Source: Silvania hatchlandensis
Lineage (GTDB): Bacteria > Pseudomonadota > Gammaproteobacteria > Enterobacterales > Enterobacteriaceae
Length of the DNA: 64,000 nucleotides
Reading direction: 5' to 3'
NCBI RefSeq assembly: GCF_025564065.1
Contig: NZ_JAMGZK010000054.1
Location: 62,001 to 126,000, forward strand
Each line of letters starts with the position of its first letter. Within the stretch, counting starts at the first letter, position 1. Of the stretch, positions 57,130-64,000 are shown one piece after another. The notes beneath the pieces are model-generated. The model saw only the letters and a program-made list of their open reading frames with translations, was not told where the DNA came from and searched no databases. Made by a program: the position numbers and the translations under genes.

Positions 57130-57666
57130 ATGAGCCCACAGGATGCGCTGCGTTTACAGCAGCTCGAGGATCAGCAGGCTGCCCGCGTCTGCATCAGCCA
57201 CTACATGCGTCTGTGCGATCGGCTGGACAGCATGGAGACGGTGCAGGCCATTGGCGCGCTGTTCAGCGAAGGTGCCTGCTGGGAAGGGCTGGGTGAGCCG
57301 TACGCCACCCGGCTCGGCAAACATCAGGGGCGTGCGGCAATCGTGGCGATGATGGCGGGCTATGTCAGTCACCCCGCGCACTTTGCCATGAATGCCCACT
57401 TTTTATGCTCCGAAGCCCTGTATCACGAGGCCGATGGCGAGCTGCACGGCCGCTGGCTGATGCTGCAAACCTCCACCTTTACCGCCGGAGGTGCCCATCT
57501 GAATGCGGCCGAGATCAAGATTATTTTCCGTCGCGAGGCCGGGGAAATGACCATCCACCATTTCACCACCCGCAACCTGTTCAGCAGACCGGTGAGCCAC
57601 TGGCACGCGACGGATGCGTTACCGGTACCTGACAAAAACCAGACCGTCGAAGACGAGCAGGAGTAA
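57130..57666 (+). CDS. iacI: SnoaL/NTF2-like protein IacI
   Basis: A 178-residue SnoaL-like (NTF2-fold) protein with an N-terminal helix (IS-HYMRLCDRLDSMETV) and a C-terminal sheet (GEMTIHHFTTRNLFSRPVS). This matches IacI, an accessory protein of the iac route, and the fold of small dioxygenase subunits such as IacD. It starts 11 bases after iacB and ends 4 bases before iacC. Confidence 0.75.
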   Translation: MSPQDALRLQQLEDQQAARVCISHYMRLCDRLDSMETVQAIGALFSEGACWEGLGEPYATRLGKHQGRAAIVAMMAGYVSHPAHFAMNAHFLCSEALYHEADGELHGRWLMLQTSTFTAGGAHLNAAEIKIIFRREAGEMTIHHFTTRNLFSRPVSHWHATDALPVPDKNQTVEDEQE

Positions 57667-57670
57667 CAAC

Positions 57671-58984
57671 ATGCAGTGTGACCACATCATCAATGTCAAA
57701 AATATCGATACCACAGCGCAGCCGGTCCCGGGGCGCGAAGAGATTGCTGCGCTGGTGCAGGCCGACCGCGTGCACACCTCGCTCTATACCTCCGACGCGC
57801 TGTTCCAGCTCGAGCTGGATCGTATTTTCAGCAAAACCTGGGTCTGGGTCGCGCACGTCAGCGAGATCCCGGACACCGGCAGCTTTAAAACCACCGAGAT
57901 CGGCACCCAGCCGGTGATCGTGGTCCGCGATCGCAAAGGCACGATCCATACCCTGCTGAACCGCTGCCGCCACCGCGCGGCCACGGTGTGTGAACACCGC
58001 AGCGGCAAAACCAATAGCTTCGTCTGCCCGTATCACGGCTGGGGTTACGCGCTGGACGGCAGCCTGCGCGGCGTCCCGCACCCGGAGAGCTACGCCGATC
58101 AGCTGGAAAAGAACGCGCTGGGTCTGGTGTCGCTGCGTACCGAAGAGTACGCCGGAATGGTCTTCGCCACCTTTAACGAGCAGATCGAACCGCTGGAGGA
58201 TTTCCTCGGTGCAGCCAAAAAATGGATGGATCTGTTTATGAAGCAGGGCGCGGGCTACCCGATTAAGACCGGGCCTGCGCACCGCTTCCGCTTCCCGGGC
58301 AACTGGAAGATCCAGCTCGAGAACACCACCGACGGCTATCACTTCCCGGTGGTGCACCGCTCCTTCCTCAGCTCGGTCGATAAGCAGACCGAAGAGATGC
58401 TCAATTTCGTCGACGGCAGCGGCTACGTCGAAGATCTCGGCAACGGCCACAGCGTGATGGTAATGATCCCCGAGCTGGTGGATTTGGAAGCCAACCTCGA
58501 TGCGCCGATCCCGGAACGCTTTGTCGAGCTGGCGGATGAACTGCGTAAAGAGCATGACGAACAGCAGGTGCGACGCATCGTGCGCGCGGTGGGCGGCTCC
58601 GGTTTTAACCTCAACCTGTTCCCGAACATCGCCTGCTCGATGGCCTTTTTCCGCGTCCTGCAGCCGGTCTCAGTAATGGAAACCGAAATCCACCACGCGG
58701 TGATCACCATGGACGGCGGGCCGGAGATTGCCAACCAGGCGCGCCTGCGTCTGCACGAGCACTTCCAGGGCCCGATGGGCTTTGGCACCCCGGACGACTC
58801 CGAAGCCTGGGAGCGCGTTCAGCGCGGGGCCACCGCCGGGGATGACCTGTGGATCATGCTCAACCGCGGTCTGGCCGGAGAGTACCGCACCGATGATGGC
58901 CTGCGCAGCGACGTCAGCGCCGAAACCGGGATGCGTGCAGCCTATCAGCAGTGGAAAAAGTTAATGACGGAGACGGAACAATGA
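57671..58984 (+). CDS. iacC: Rieske dioxygenase large subunit IacC
   Basis: A 437-residue ring-hydroxylating oxygenase alpha subunit. The Rieske [2Fe-2S] ligands are C99, H101, C119 and H122 (CRHR and CPYHGW). The catalytic mononuclear iron site shows H224 and H229 in TDGYHFPVVH, with the bridging Asp (D221) preceding. With IacD and reductase IacF it should oxidise the oxindole intermediate on the way to catechol. ATG at 57671 follows AGGAG; the open frame begins earlier, within iacI. Confidence 0.87.
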   Translation: MQCDHIINVKNIDTTAQPVPGREEIAALVQADRVHTSLYTSDALFQLELDRIFSKTWVWVAHVSEIPDTGSFKTTEIGTQPVIVVRDRKGTIHTLLNRCRHRAATVCEHRSGKTNSFVCPYHGWGYALDGSLRGVPHPESYADQLEKNALGLVSLRTEEYAGMVFATFNEQIEPLEDFLGAAKKWMDLFMKQGAGYPIKTGPAHRFRFPGNWKIQLENTTDGYHFPVVHRSFLSSVDKQTEEMLNFVDGSGYVEDLGNGHSVMVMIPELVDLEANLDAPIPERFVELADELRKEHDEQQVRRIVRAVGGSGFNLNLFPNIACSMAFFRVLQPVSVMETEIHHAVITMDGGPEIANQARLRLHEHFQGPMGFGTPDDSEAWERVQRGATAGDDLWIMLNRGLAGEYRTDDGLRSDVSAETGMRAAYQQWKKLMTETEQ

Positions 58985-59463
58985 TGACCCCAGATTCTGC
59001 ACTGTTTGCGGCCATGTCCGTAATTAACCTCGAAGGCGATCTGCTGGACCAGGGTGAGTTCAACGCCTGGCTGGATCTGTGGCAGCACGACGGCCTGTAC
59101 GTCGTGCCGATCGACCCGAACGAGACCGATTTTAAAAACACCCTTAACTACGCCTGCGACGATCACCACATGCGCGAGCGCCGGGTGAAACGTCTGTACA
59201 GCGGCGAATCTATCTCCACCACGCCGCGCGCCAGAACGCTGCGCACCCTGTCGCGCTTCCGCCTGCTGGAGTCCGGCGAGGATCGGATCGTGGTGCGCGG
59301 GGCGCAGTCCCTGTGGGAGCACCGCAAAGGGCACAGCCGCCACTACGCGGCGGACATCACCTGGCACCTGTTGCCGCAGGACGGCAAGTGGCTGATCGCG
59401 CAAAAGGTGATCCGTCTGGTCAACAGCGACGATGTGCTGCACAGCATCGGCTACATCCTCTGA
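58981..59463 (+). CDS. iacD: Dioxygenase small subunit IacD
   Basis: A 160-residue ring-hydroxylating dioxygenase beta subunit (NTF2 fold; EFNAWLDLWQHDGLYVVPID and HYAADITWHLL segments). The start codon overlaps the iacC stop (ATGA at 58981-58984), indicating translational coupling suited to an alpha3beta3 complex. A second ATG follows directly. Confidence 0.86.
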   Translation: MMTPDSALFAAMSVINLEGDLLDQGEFNAWLDLWQHDGLYVVPIDPNETDFKNTLNYACDDHHMRERRVKRLYSGESISTTPRARTLRTLSRFRLLESGEDRIVVRGAQSLWEHRKGHSRHYAADITWHLLPQDGKWLIAQKVIRLVNSDDVLHSIGYIL

Positions 59464-59473
59464 GGAGCCGTCC

Positions 59474-60214
59474 ATGACGCAAACCGTATTAGTCACCGGC
59501 GCAGCCGCCGGGCTGGGCAACGTTATCGCCACCCACCTGCTGGAGCAGGGGTTCCAGGTGGTGCTGACTGATGTTGATGTTAATCGCGCCCGGGAAGCCG
59601 CCGACCGTCTGGATGACGGCCAGGGCAAAGTGCTGGCGCTGGGGCTGGATATTTGCCAGCCGCAGGATTTTGCTCGCGCGCTGGAGGCCACCATTGAACG
59701 CTTCGGTAGCCTGGAAGTGCTGGTGAATAACGCCGCGCTAACCCTGGCGACGCCGGTAATGGACATCCCGGTGGAGGAGTTCGACCGGGTGATCGCCACC
59801 AACCTGCGCGGCACCTTTGTCGGCTGCCAGACCATGGGGCGTTATTTCGCAACTAAAGGCTATGGCCGGATCGTCAACCTGGCCTCATTAGCCGGGCAGA
59901 ACGGCGGCACCGCCTCCGGGGCGCACTACGCGGCCTCGAAGGGCGGGATCCTGACCCTGACCAAAGTGTTTGCCCGCGAGCTGAGTCAATCCGGCGTGAC
60001 GGTCAATGCCATTGCCCCCGGCCCGCTGGATCTGCCGATGGTTCACGCCCTGGTGCCGGAAGAGAAGATGGCCGGGCTGCTGCAGATGATCCCGGTGGGC
60101 CAGTTAGGTGAAGCCGAATTTGTCGCACAGGCCGTGGCCTTGCTGGCATCTGAGCAGGCGTCGTTTGTCACCGGGGCGACCTGGGACATCAACGGCGGTC
60201 TGTTTATGCGTTAA
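59474..60214 (+). CDS. iacE: Short-chain dehydrogenase IacE
   Basis: A 246-residue SDR oxidoreductase. NAD(P)-binding TGAAAGLGN at residues 8-16, NNAA, catalytic serine region LASLAGQNGG and YAASK are all present. In the iac route IacE acts on the hydroxylated product of IacA to give a 2-oxo-indole intermediate. ATG at 59474 follows GAGGAG; 10 bases after iacD. Confidence 0.86.
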   Translation: MTQTVLVTGAAAGLGNVIATHLLEQGFQVVLTDVDVNRAREAADRLDDGQGKVLALGLDICQPQDFARALEATIERFGSLEVLVNNAALTLATPVMDIPVEEFDRVIATNLRGTFVGCQTMGRYFATKGYGRIVNLASLAGQNGGTASGAHYAASKGGILTLTKVFARELSQSGVTVNAIAPGPLDLPMVHALVPEEKMAGLLQMIPVGQLGEAEFVAQAVALLASEQASFVTGATWDINGGLFMR

Positions 60215-60223
60215 GGAGTCAAC

Positions 60224-61156
60224 ATGCTGACATTACAGGTTATCAGGCGAGAGTTGCAGGGCGAGGTGGTCCTGCTGACGCTGGCGCATTCTGACGGTAT
60301 CGAGCTGCCGACCTTTAGCGCCGGGGCGCATATCGATCTGCATCTGACAGAAGACCTGGTGCGTCCGTATTCCCTGTGCGGCGACCCAAAAAATCGCCAG
60401 CACTACCAGCTCGGCATCCTGAAAGACGCTCAGTCCCAGGGCGGCTCGCTGGCGGCCCACGCTCTGAACGTTGGGGATCGGATTCAGGTCAGCAATCCGC
60501 GCAACCTTTTTGCGCTGAATGACGAGGCCAGCCACAGCCTGCTGATTGGCGGCGGGATTGGCATCACCCCGATGCTGGCGATGGCCGCCGAGCTGCACGC
60601 CGCCGGGCGGTCGTTCAGCCTGCACTACTGTGCCCGGTCCCGCACCCAGGCGGCGTTTATCCCCCAGCTGGAGCAGTCGCCGTATGCCGATCGCGTGCAG
60701 ATGCACTTCAGCGACGCCCGGCGGCTGAACCTGGCGGCGGTATTGAGCGACGTTCCGGCCAATACCCACGTCTACACCTGCGGCCCGACGCGCCTGATGG
60801 AGGCGATTGTGGACGAAGCGACCCGTCACGGCTATCGCCCGGAGCAGGTGCATCAGGAGTGCTTCAGCGCCGAGGTGCAGACCGGCGGCGCGGCCTTTGA
60901 AGTGGTTGCCGCCACCAGCGGCATCACCGTGCAGGTACTGGAGAACCAGAGCATCGTCGAAGCCCTGGCGCTGGCCGGACTGAAGGTGTGCGTCTCCTGC
61001 AAGCAGGGGATCTGCGGCAGCTGCCTGACCGACGTGCTGGAAGGCGAGCCGGATCACCGCGACAGCTATCTCACCGATGAAGAGAAAGCCGACGGCGACC
61101 AGATTTTGTTGTGTTGTTCCCGTGCGAAAAGCGCGCGTTTAGTCATCGATCTGTGA
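60224..61156 (+). CDS. iacF: Oxygenase reductase IacF
   Basis: A 310-residue phthalate-dioxygenase-reductase type protein. A flavin-binding domain (RPYSLCGDP), an NAD-binding domain (LIGGGIGITPMLAMA, then YTCGPTRLM) and a C-terminal plant-type [2Fe-2S] ferredoxin domain (CVSCKQGICGSC and the distal CC) are in order. It passes electrons from NADH to the IacCD Rieske centre; no separate ferredoxin is needed. Confidence 0.87.
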   Translation: MLTLQVIRRELQGEVVLLTLAHSDGIELPTFSAGAHIDLHLTEDLVRPYSLCGDPKNRQHYQLGILKDAQSQGGSLAAHALNVGDRIQVSNPRNLFALNDEASHSLLIGGGIGITPMLAMAAELHAAGRSFSLHYCARSRTQAAFIPQLEQSPYADRVQMHFSDARRLNLAAVLSDVPANTHVYTCGPTRLMEAIVDEATRHGYRPEQVHQECFSAEVQTGGAAFEVVAATSGITVQVLENQSIVEALALAGLKVCVSCKQGICGSCLTDVLEGEPDHRDSYLTDEEKADGDQILLCCSRAKSARLVIDL

Positions 61157-61166
61157 GGAATACCTT

Positions 61167-61661
61167 ATGACACTGCAAACCGAATTTCGTAATGCAATGG
61201 CGCAGCTGGGGAGTGCGGTCTCTGTTATCACAACAGACGGCCCGGCGGGCAAATTTGGCTTTACCGCCTCTGCCGTTTGCAGCGTCACGGACTCGCCGCC
61301 GACGCTGCTGGTCTGTATGAACCGCAACTCTTTTGCCAACGAACACTTCAAACAGAACGGCACCCTTTGCGTCAACGTGCTCTCCAGCGATCACCAGGAT
61401 CTCTCCGGGGTGTTTGCCAACGCCAGCCTGCGCTCCGAGGAGCGTTTTGGCTACGACAGCTGGCAGGTGCTGGCCAGCGGCGCGCCGGTGCTGAGTTCGT
61501 CGGTCGCCAGCTTCGACTGCGTGATCGACACCTGCCACGAAGTGGGCAGCCACTCTGTTTTTTACTGCCAGGTGCAGGCGGTGCGTATCAGCGAAGCGCC
61601 GCGTGGGCTGGTCTACTTCAACCGTCGCTACCATGCCGTCGGGCATGACGTACAAGCGTAA
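61167..61661 (+). CDS. iacG: Flavin reductase IacG
   Basis: A 164-residue flavin reductase-like (HpaC/DszD family) protein with the usual FRNAMAQLGSAVSVIT opening, GFTASAVCSVT and PPTLLVCMNRNS segments. It should supply reduced flavin to IacA, making a two-component monooxygenase. 10 bases after iacF. Confidence 0.87.
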   Translation: MTLQTEFRNAMAQLGSAVSVITTDGPAGKFGFTASAVCSVTDSPPTLLVCMNRNSFANEHFKQNGTLCVNVLSSDHQDLSGVFANASLRSEERFGYDSWQVLASGAPVLSSSVASFDCVIDTCHEVGSHSVFYCQVQAVRISEAPRGLVYFNRRYHAVGHDVQA

Positions 61662-61685
61662 AACCAACAATAAAAGGTAACGCGG

Positions 61686-63011
61686 ATGAGCAATGTCGTG
61701 ACTGAAAATACCGTCGCCCCGGCGGCGGTTCCCCAGGATGCCGGGCAGATGCGCAAGCTGGTGTTCGCCTCGGTGCTGGGCAATGCCCTGGAGTGGTACG
61801 ACTTTTTCCTGTACGGCACCGCGGCGGCGCTGGTGTTTGGCCCGCTGTTCTTCCCGGTGGGCGGCGACCCGATGCAGGGCACGCTGCTGGCGTTTTCCGG
61901 CTTTGCGGTGGGCTTTCTGGCGCGTCCGCTGGGCGGCATTGTCTTCGGTCATCTCGGGGATCGCTACAGCCGCAAGATGACGCTGATAATGACCCTGACC
62001 CTGATGGGGGCCACCACCTTTGTCATCGGCCTGCTGCCGGTCTATTCGCAGATAGGTATCCTCGCACCGATTTCACTGATCACCCTGCGCTTTTTACAGG
62101 GCGTCGCATCCGGCGGGGAGTGGGGCGGCGGGGTGTTGATGCTGAGCGAGAACGCCCCGGCATCCCGTCGCGGGTTCTATACCGCCTGGAGCCAGATGGG
62201 CGTCTCGGGTGGGTTTGTGTTATCCGCTTTCGCCTTTTATCTGGTGCAGAAGCTGCCGGAAGAGGACCTGATGAGCTGGGGGTGGCGCGTACCGTTTCTG
62301 CTTAGCATCGTGATCTTCCTGGTCGGGGTCTACATCCGCAAAAACATCCGCGAGAGCAAGGCTTTTAGCCAGGCCAAACCGGAAGACAAGCATGAGAAGA
62401 TCCCGCTGATGGTGATTATCCGCGAGCACCCGAAAGCGCTGCTGCAGGCCATCGCCCTGCGCCTGCCGGAGAACGGGGCGTCGTACATCTTCTTCACCTT
62501 CTCGGTGGTCTACGCCAAACACATTGGCATCAGTACCGGGGAGATCATCAGCGCCGTCACCCTGGCGATGCTGGTGGAGTTCTTCTCGATTCTGTTCTGG
62601 GGCGCACTGTCGGATCGCATCGGCCTGAAGCCGGTCTACTACATCGGCGTGATCGGTCTGCTGGTGATGGCGTTCCCGTTCTTCTGGCTGCTCTCCACCG
62701 GCGACTACGGCTGGATCATGGTGGCGATGCTGCTGGGCCTGCCGTTCTGCCACGGGGCGATGATCGGCACCCAGCCGTGCATCATGAGCGATCTGTTCCC
62801 GGTGCGGGTGCGCTACTCCGGCCTGGCGCTGGGGCATGAAGTGGGCTCGATCTTCTCCGGTGGCCTGGGGCCAATGCTGGCGGTGGCGATGCTGATGTAC
62901 TTCGACGCGTCCTGGCCGGTCTCCCTGCTGCTGATGGGCTATGCATTGCTGGCATGGATTGCGCTGCGCAGCCTGCCGTCTGACAAGAACAAAAATGAGG
63001 TAGCACCATGA
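61686..63011 (+). CDS. MHS-family MFS transporter of the iac operon
   Basis: A 441-residue metabolite:H+ symporter (ShiA/KgtP/YhjE type): ASVLGNALEWYDFFLYG helix 1, GHLGDRYSRKM loop, and the GGEWGGGVLML motif. Located inside the operon between iacG and the CoA-transferase, it is the prime candidate for uptake of IAA or a related acid. Its stop overlaps the next start (ATGA, 63008-63011). Confidence 0.83.
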   Translation: MSNVVTENTVAPAAVPQDAGQMRKLVFASVLGNALEWYDFFLYGTAAALVFGPLFFPVGGDPMQGTLLAFSGFAVGFLARPLGGIVFGHLGDRYSRKMTLIMTLTLMGATTFVIGLLPVYSQIGILAPISLITLRFLQGVASGGEWGGGVLMLSENAPASRRGFYTAWSQMGVSGGFVLSAFAFYLVQKLPEEDLMSWGWRVPFLLSIVIFLVGVYIRKNIRESKAFSQAKPEDKHEKIPLMVIIREHPKALLQAIALRLPENGASYIFFTFSVVYAKHIGISTGEIISAVTLAMLVEFFSILFWGALSDRIGLKPVYYIGVIGLLVMAFPFFWLLSTGDYGWIMVAMLLGLPFCHGAMIGTQPCIMSDLFPVRVRYSGLALGHEVGSIFSGGLGPMLAVAMLMYFDASWPVSLLLMGYALLAWIALRSLPSDKNKNEVAP

Positions 63012-63694
63012 TTGATAAAAGGATTGCCGCCATCGACGGCGCGGTAGCCGACATTTTTGACGGTGCCATCGTGATGGTGGGCGGCTTCGGCCCGGCCGGA
63101 CAGCCCGCCGAACTGCTCGACGCCCTGATCCGCCGCAGACCGCGCAACCTGACGCTTATCAGCAACAACGCCGGGAACGGCGACTACGGCCTGGCGGCGC
63201 TGCTTAAGGCCGGTTGCGTGAAAAAAGTGATCTGCTCTTTCCCGCGCCAGACCGACTCCTGGGTGTTTGACGATCTCTATCGTCGCGGGGAAGTGGAGCT
63301 GGAGCTGGTGCCGCAGGGCAACCTGGCGGCCCGCATTCAGGCCGGTGGTGCCGGGCTCGGCGGGATTTTCACCCCCACCGGGTTTGGCACCGCGCTGGCG
63401 GCAGGCAAAGAGACGCGCCATATCGACGGCAAAGATTATGTCTTTGAAACCCCGCTGAAGGCCGACTTTGCGCTGATCAAAGCCCTGAAGGCCGACCGCT
63501 GGGGTAACCTGATTTACGACAAAACCGGGCGTAACTTCGGGCCGATTATGGCCACCGCCGCCAACTGCACCATCGCCCAGGTGAGCGAGATCGTACCGTT
63601 AGGCGAGCTCGACCCGGAAGCGGTGGTCACACCGGGGATTTTTGTCCAGCGCATCGTCCCGGTGGCGACCGCGCGTCAGACCCAGACGGCCTAA
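63008..63694 (+). CDS. pcaI: 3-oxoadipate CoA-transferase subunit A
   Basis: A 228-residue class I CoA-transferase alpha subunit (VMVGGFGPAGQPAELLDALI, SNNAGNGDYGLAALL, and GFGTALAAGKETR). In the beta-ketoadipate pathway it transfers CoA from succinyl-CoA to 3-oxoadipate. Translationally coupled to the transporter gene. Other short 3-oxoacids (as for AtoDA or ScoAB) cannot be excluded, but the context favours 3-oxoadipate. Confidence 0.83.
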   Translation: MIDKRIAAIDGAVADIFDGAIVMVGGFGPAGQPAELLDALIRRRPRNLTLISNNAGNGDYGLAALLKAGCVKKVICSFPRQTDSWVFDDLYRRGEVELELVPQGNLAARIQAGGAGLGGIFTPTGFGTALAAGKETRHIDGKDYVFETPLKADFALIKALKADRWGNLIYDKTGRNFGPIMATAANCTIAQVSEIVPLGELDPEAVVTPGIFVQRIVPVATARQTQTA

Positions 63695-63703
63695 GGAGAT
63701 TAC

Positions 63704-64000
63704 GTGAATAAATTGACTCATCAGCAGCTGGCCGAGCGCATTGCCCGCGACATACCGGAAGGGGCGTACGTGAACCTCGGGATCGGCCTGCCGACCCGGA
63801 TTGCCAACTATCTGCCCGCGGATCGCGAGATTTTCCTGCACAGCGAAAACGGCATTCTCGGGATGGGGCCAGCGCCTGCGCCGGGCTGCGAAGATCCGGA
63901 GCTGATCAATGCGGGCAAGCAACCGGTGACCCTGCTCGACGGCGGGTGTTATTTCCATCACGGGGACTCGTTCACCATGATGCGCGGCGGTCACCTGGAT
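63704..64000 (+). CDS. pcaJ: 3-oxoadipate CoA-transferase subunit B, N-terminal part
   Basis: A GTG start after AAGGAG opens a frame that runs off the window (99 codons seen). The sequence shows IPEGAYVNLGIGLPT and the SENGILGMGP motif in which E48 is the glutamate that forms the CoA thioester. Partner of the preceding gene, 9 bases away. Cut by the window edge, not broken. Confidence 0.85.
   Translation, partial: MNKLTHQQLAERIARDIPEGAYVNLGIGLPTRIANYLPADREIFLHSENGILGMGPAPAPGCEDPELINAGKQPVTLLDGGCYFHHGDSFTMMRGGHLD

Noticed and set aside
57581..58555. 324-codon open frame opposite iacC
   Set aside because: Antisense of a Rieske oxygenase gene in GC-rich DNA, where long opposite frames are expected. 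His/Val/Gln-rich with no domain.
53322..64000. Integrative element carrying the iac genes
   Set aside because: No integrase, tRNA, direct-repeat attachment site or insertion sequence is visible at the left boundary, and the right boundary is outside the window.

Overview
The window is chromosomal DNA from a motile member of the Enterobacteriaceae, close to Enterobacter, Lelliottia, Leclercia or Salmonella. The first 45.6 kb is conserved backbone whose proteins align almost end to end with E. coli K-12 proteins that I recognise from memory (HtpX, KdgR, MgrB, CspC, ManXYZ, SdaA, FadD, Rnd, MinCDE, DsbB, FadR, DadAX, TreA). The rnd-minE junction and a second FtsI-like penicillin-binding protein between cspC and rlmA follow the Salmonella arrangement rather than that of K-12, where rnd and the min operon are far apart. 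I could run no database search; names rest on recognised sequence and gene order, and base compositions were not calculated.

Layout. 1-6.8 kb: prc end, htpX, yebQ, kdgR, yobH, mgrB, yebO, a metallo-beta-lactamase-fold hydrolase, yobF, cspC. 6.9-15.7 kb: PBP3SAL-like gene, rlmA, mntP with its manganese riboswitch and two MntR-type boxes, yobD, manXYZ, yoaE. 15.7-25 kb: pdeD, sdaA, nudL, pabB, yoaH, yoaB, yoaA, tsaB, yeaY. 25-31.6 kb: fadD, rnd, minCDE, ycgL, ycgM, ycgN. 31.6-45.6 kb: dsbB, nhaB, fadR, ycgB, dadAX, cvrA, ldcA, emtA, ycgR, ymgE, treA. Most operons end in clear hairpin terminators. Recognisable regulatory sites include a sigma-32 promoter (htpX), a PhoP box (mgrB), an Mlc-type operator (manX), FadR and CRP sites (fadD), a CRP site (dadA) and a sigma-28 promoter (ycgR).

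From 45.8 kb the window is accessory. A GPH-family sugar symporter and a RafY-type glycoporin sit beside periplasmic trehalase. They are followed by a lone phage antirepressor gene, a cysteine-rich AraC regulator divergent from a NepI-like exporter, and an HpaX-like aromatic-acid permease.

From 53.6 kb to the window end is an indole-3-acetic acid (auxin) catabolic cluster. It has the MarR regulator iacR, then one long co-directional operon in the order iacH-A-B-I-C-D-E-F-G, an MHS-family transporter and the two subunits of 3-oxoadipate CoA-transferase (the second cut by the window edge). Together these predict uptake of IAA or a related aromatic acid, flavin-dependent and Rieske oxygenation to catechol, and drainage through the beta-ketoadipate route to central metabolism. 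Ring-cleavage genes are not in the window and should lie just beyond it or elsewhere. No tRNA, rRNA, insertion sequence, CRISPR array or integrase was found.
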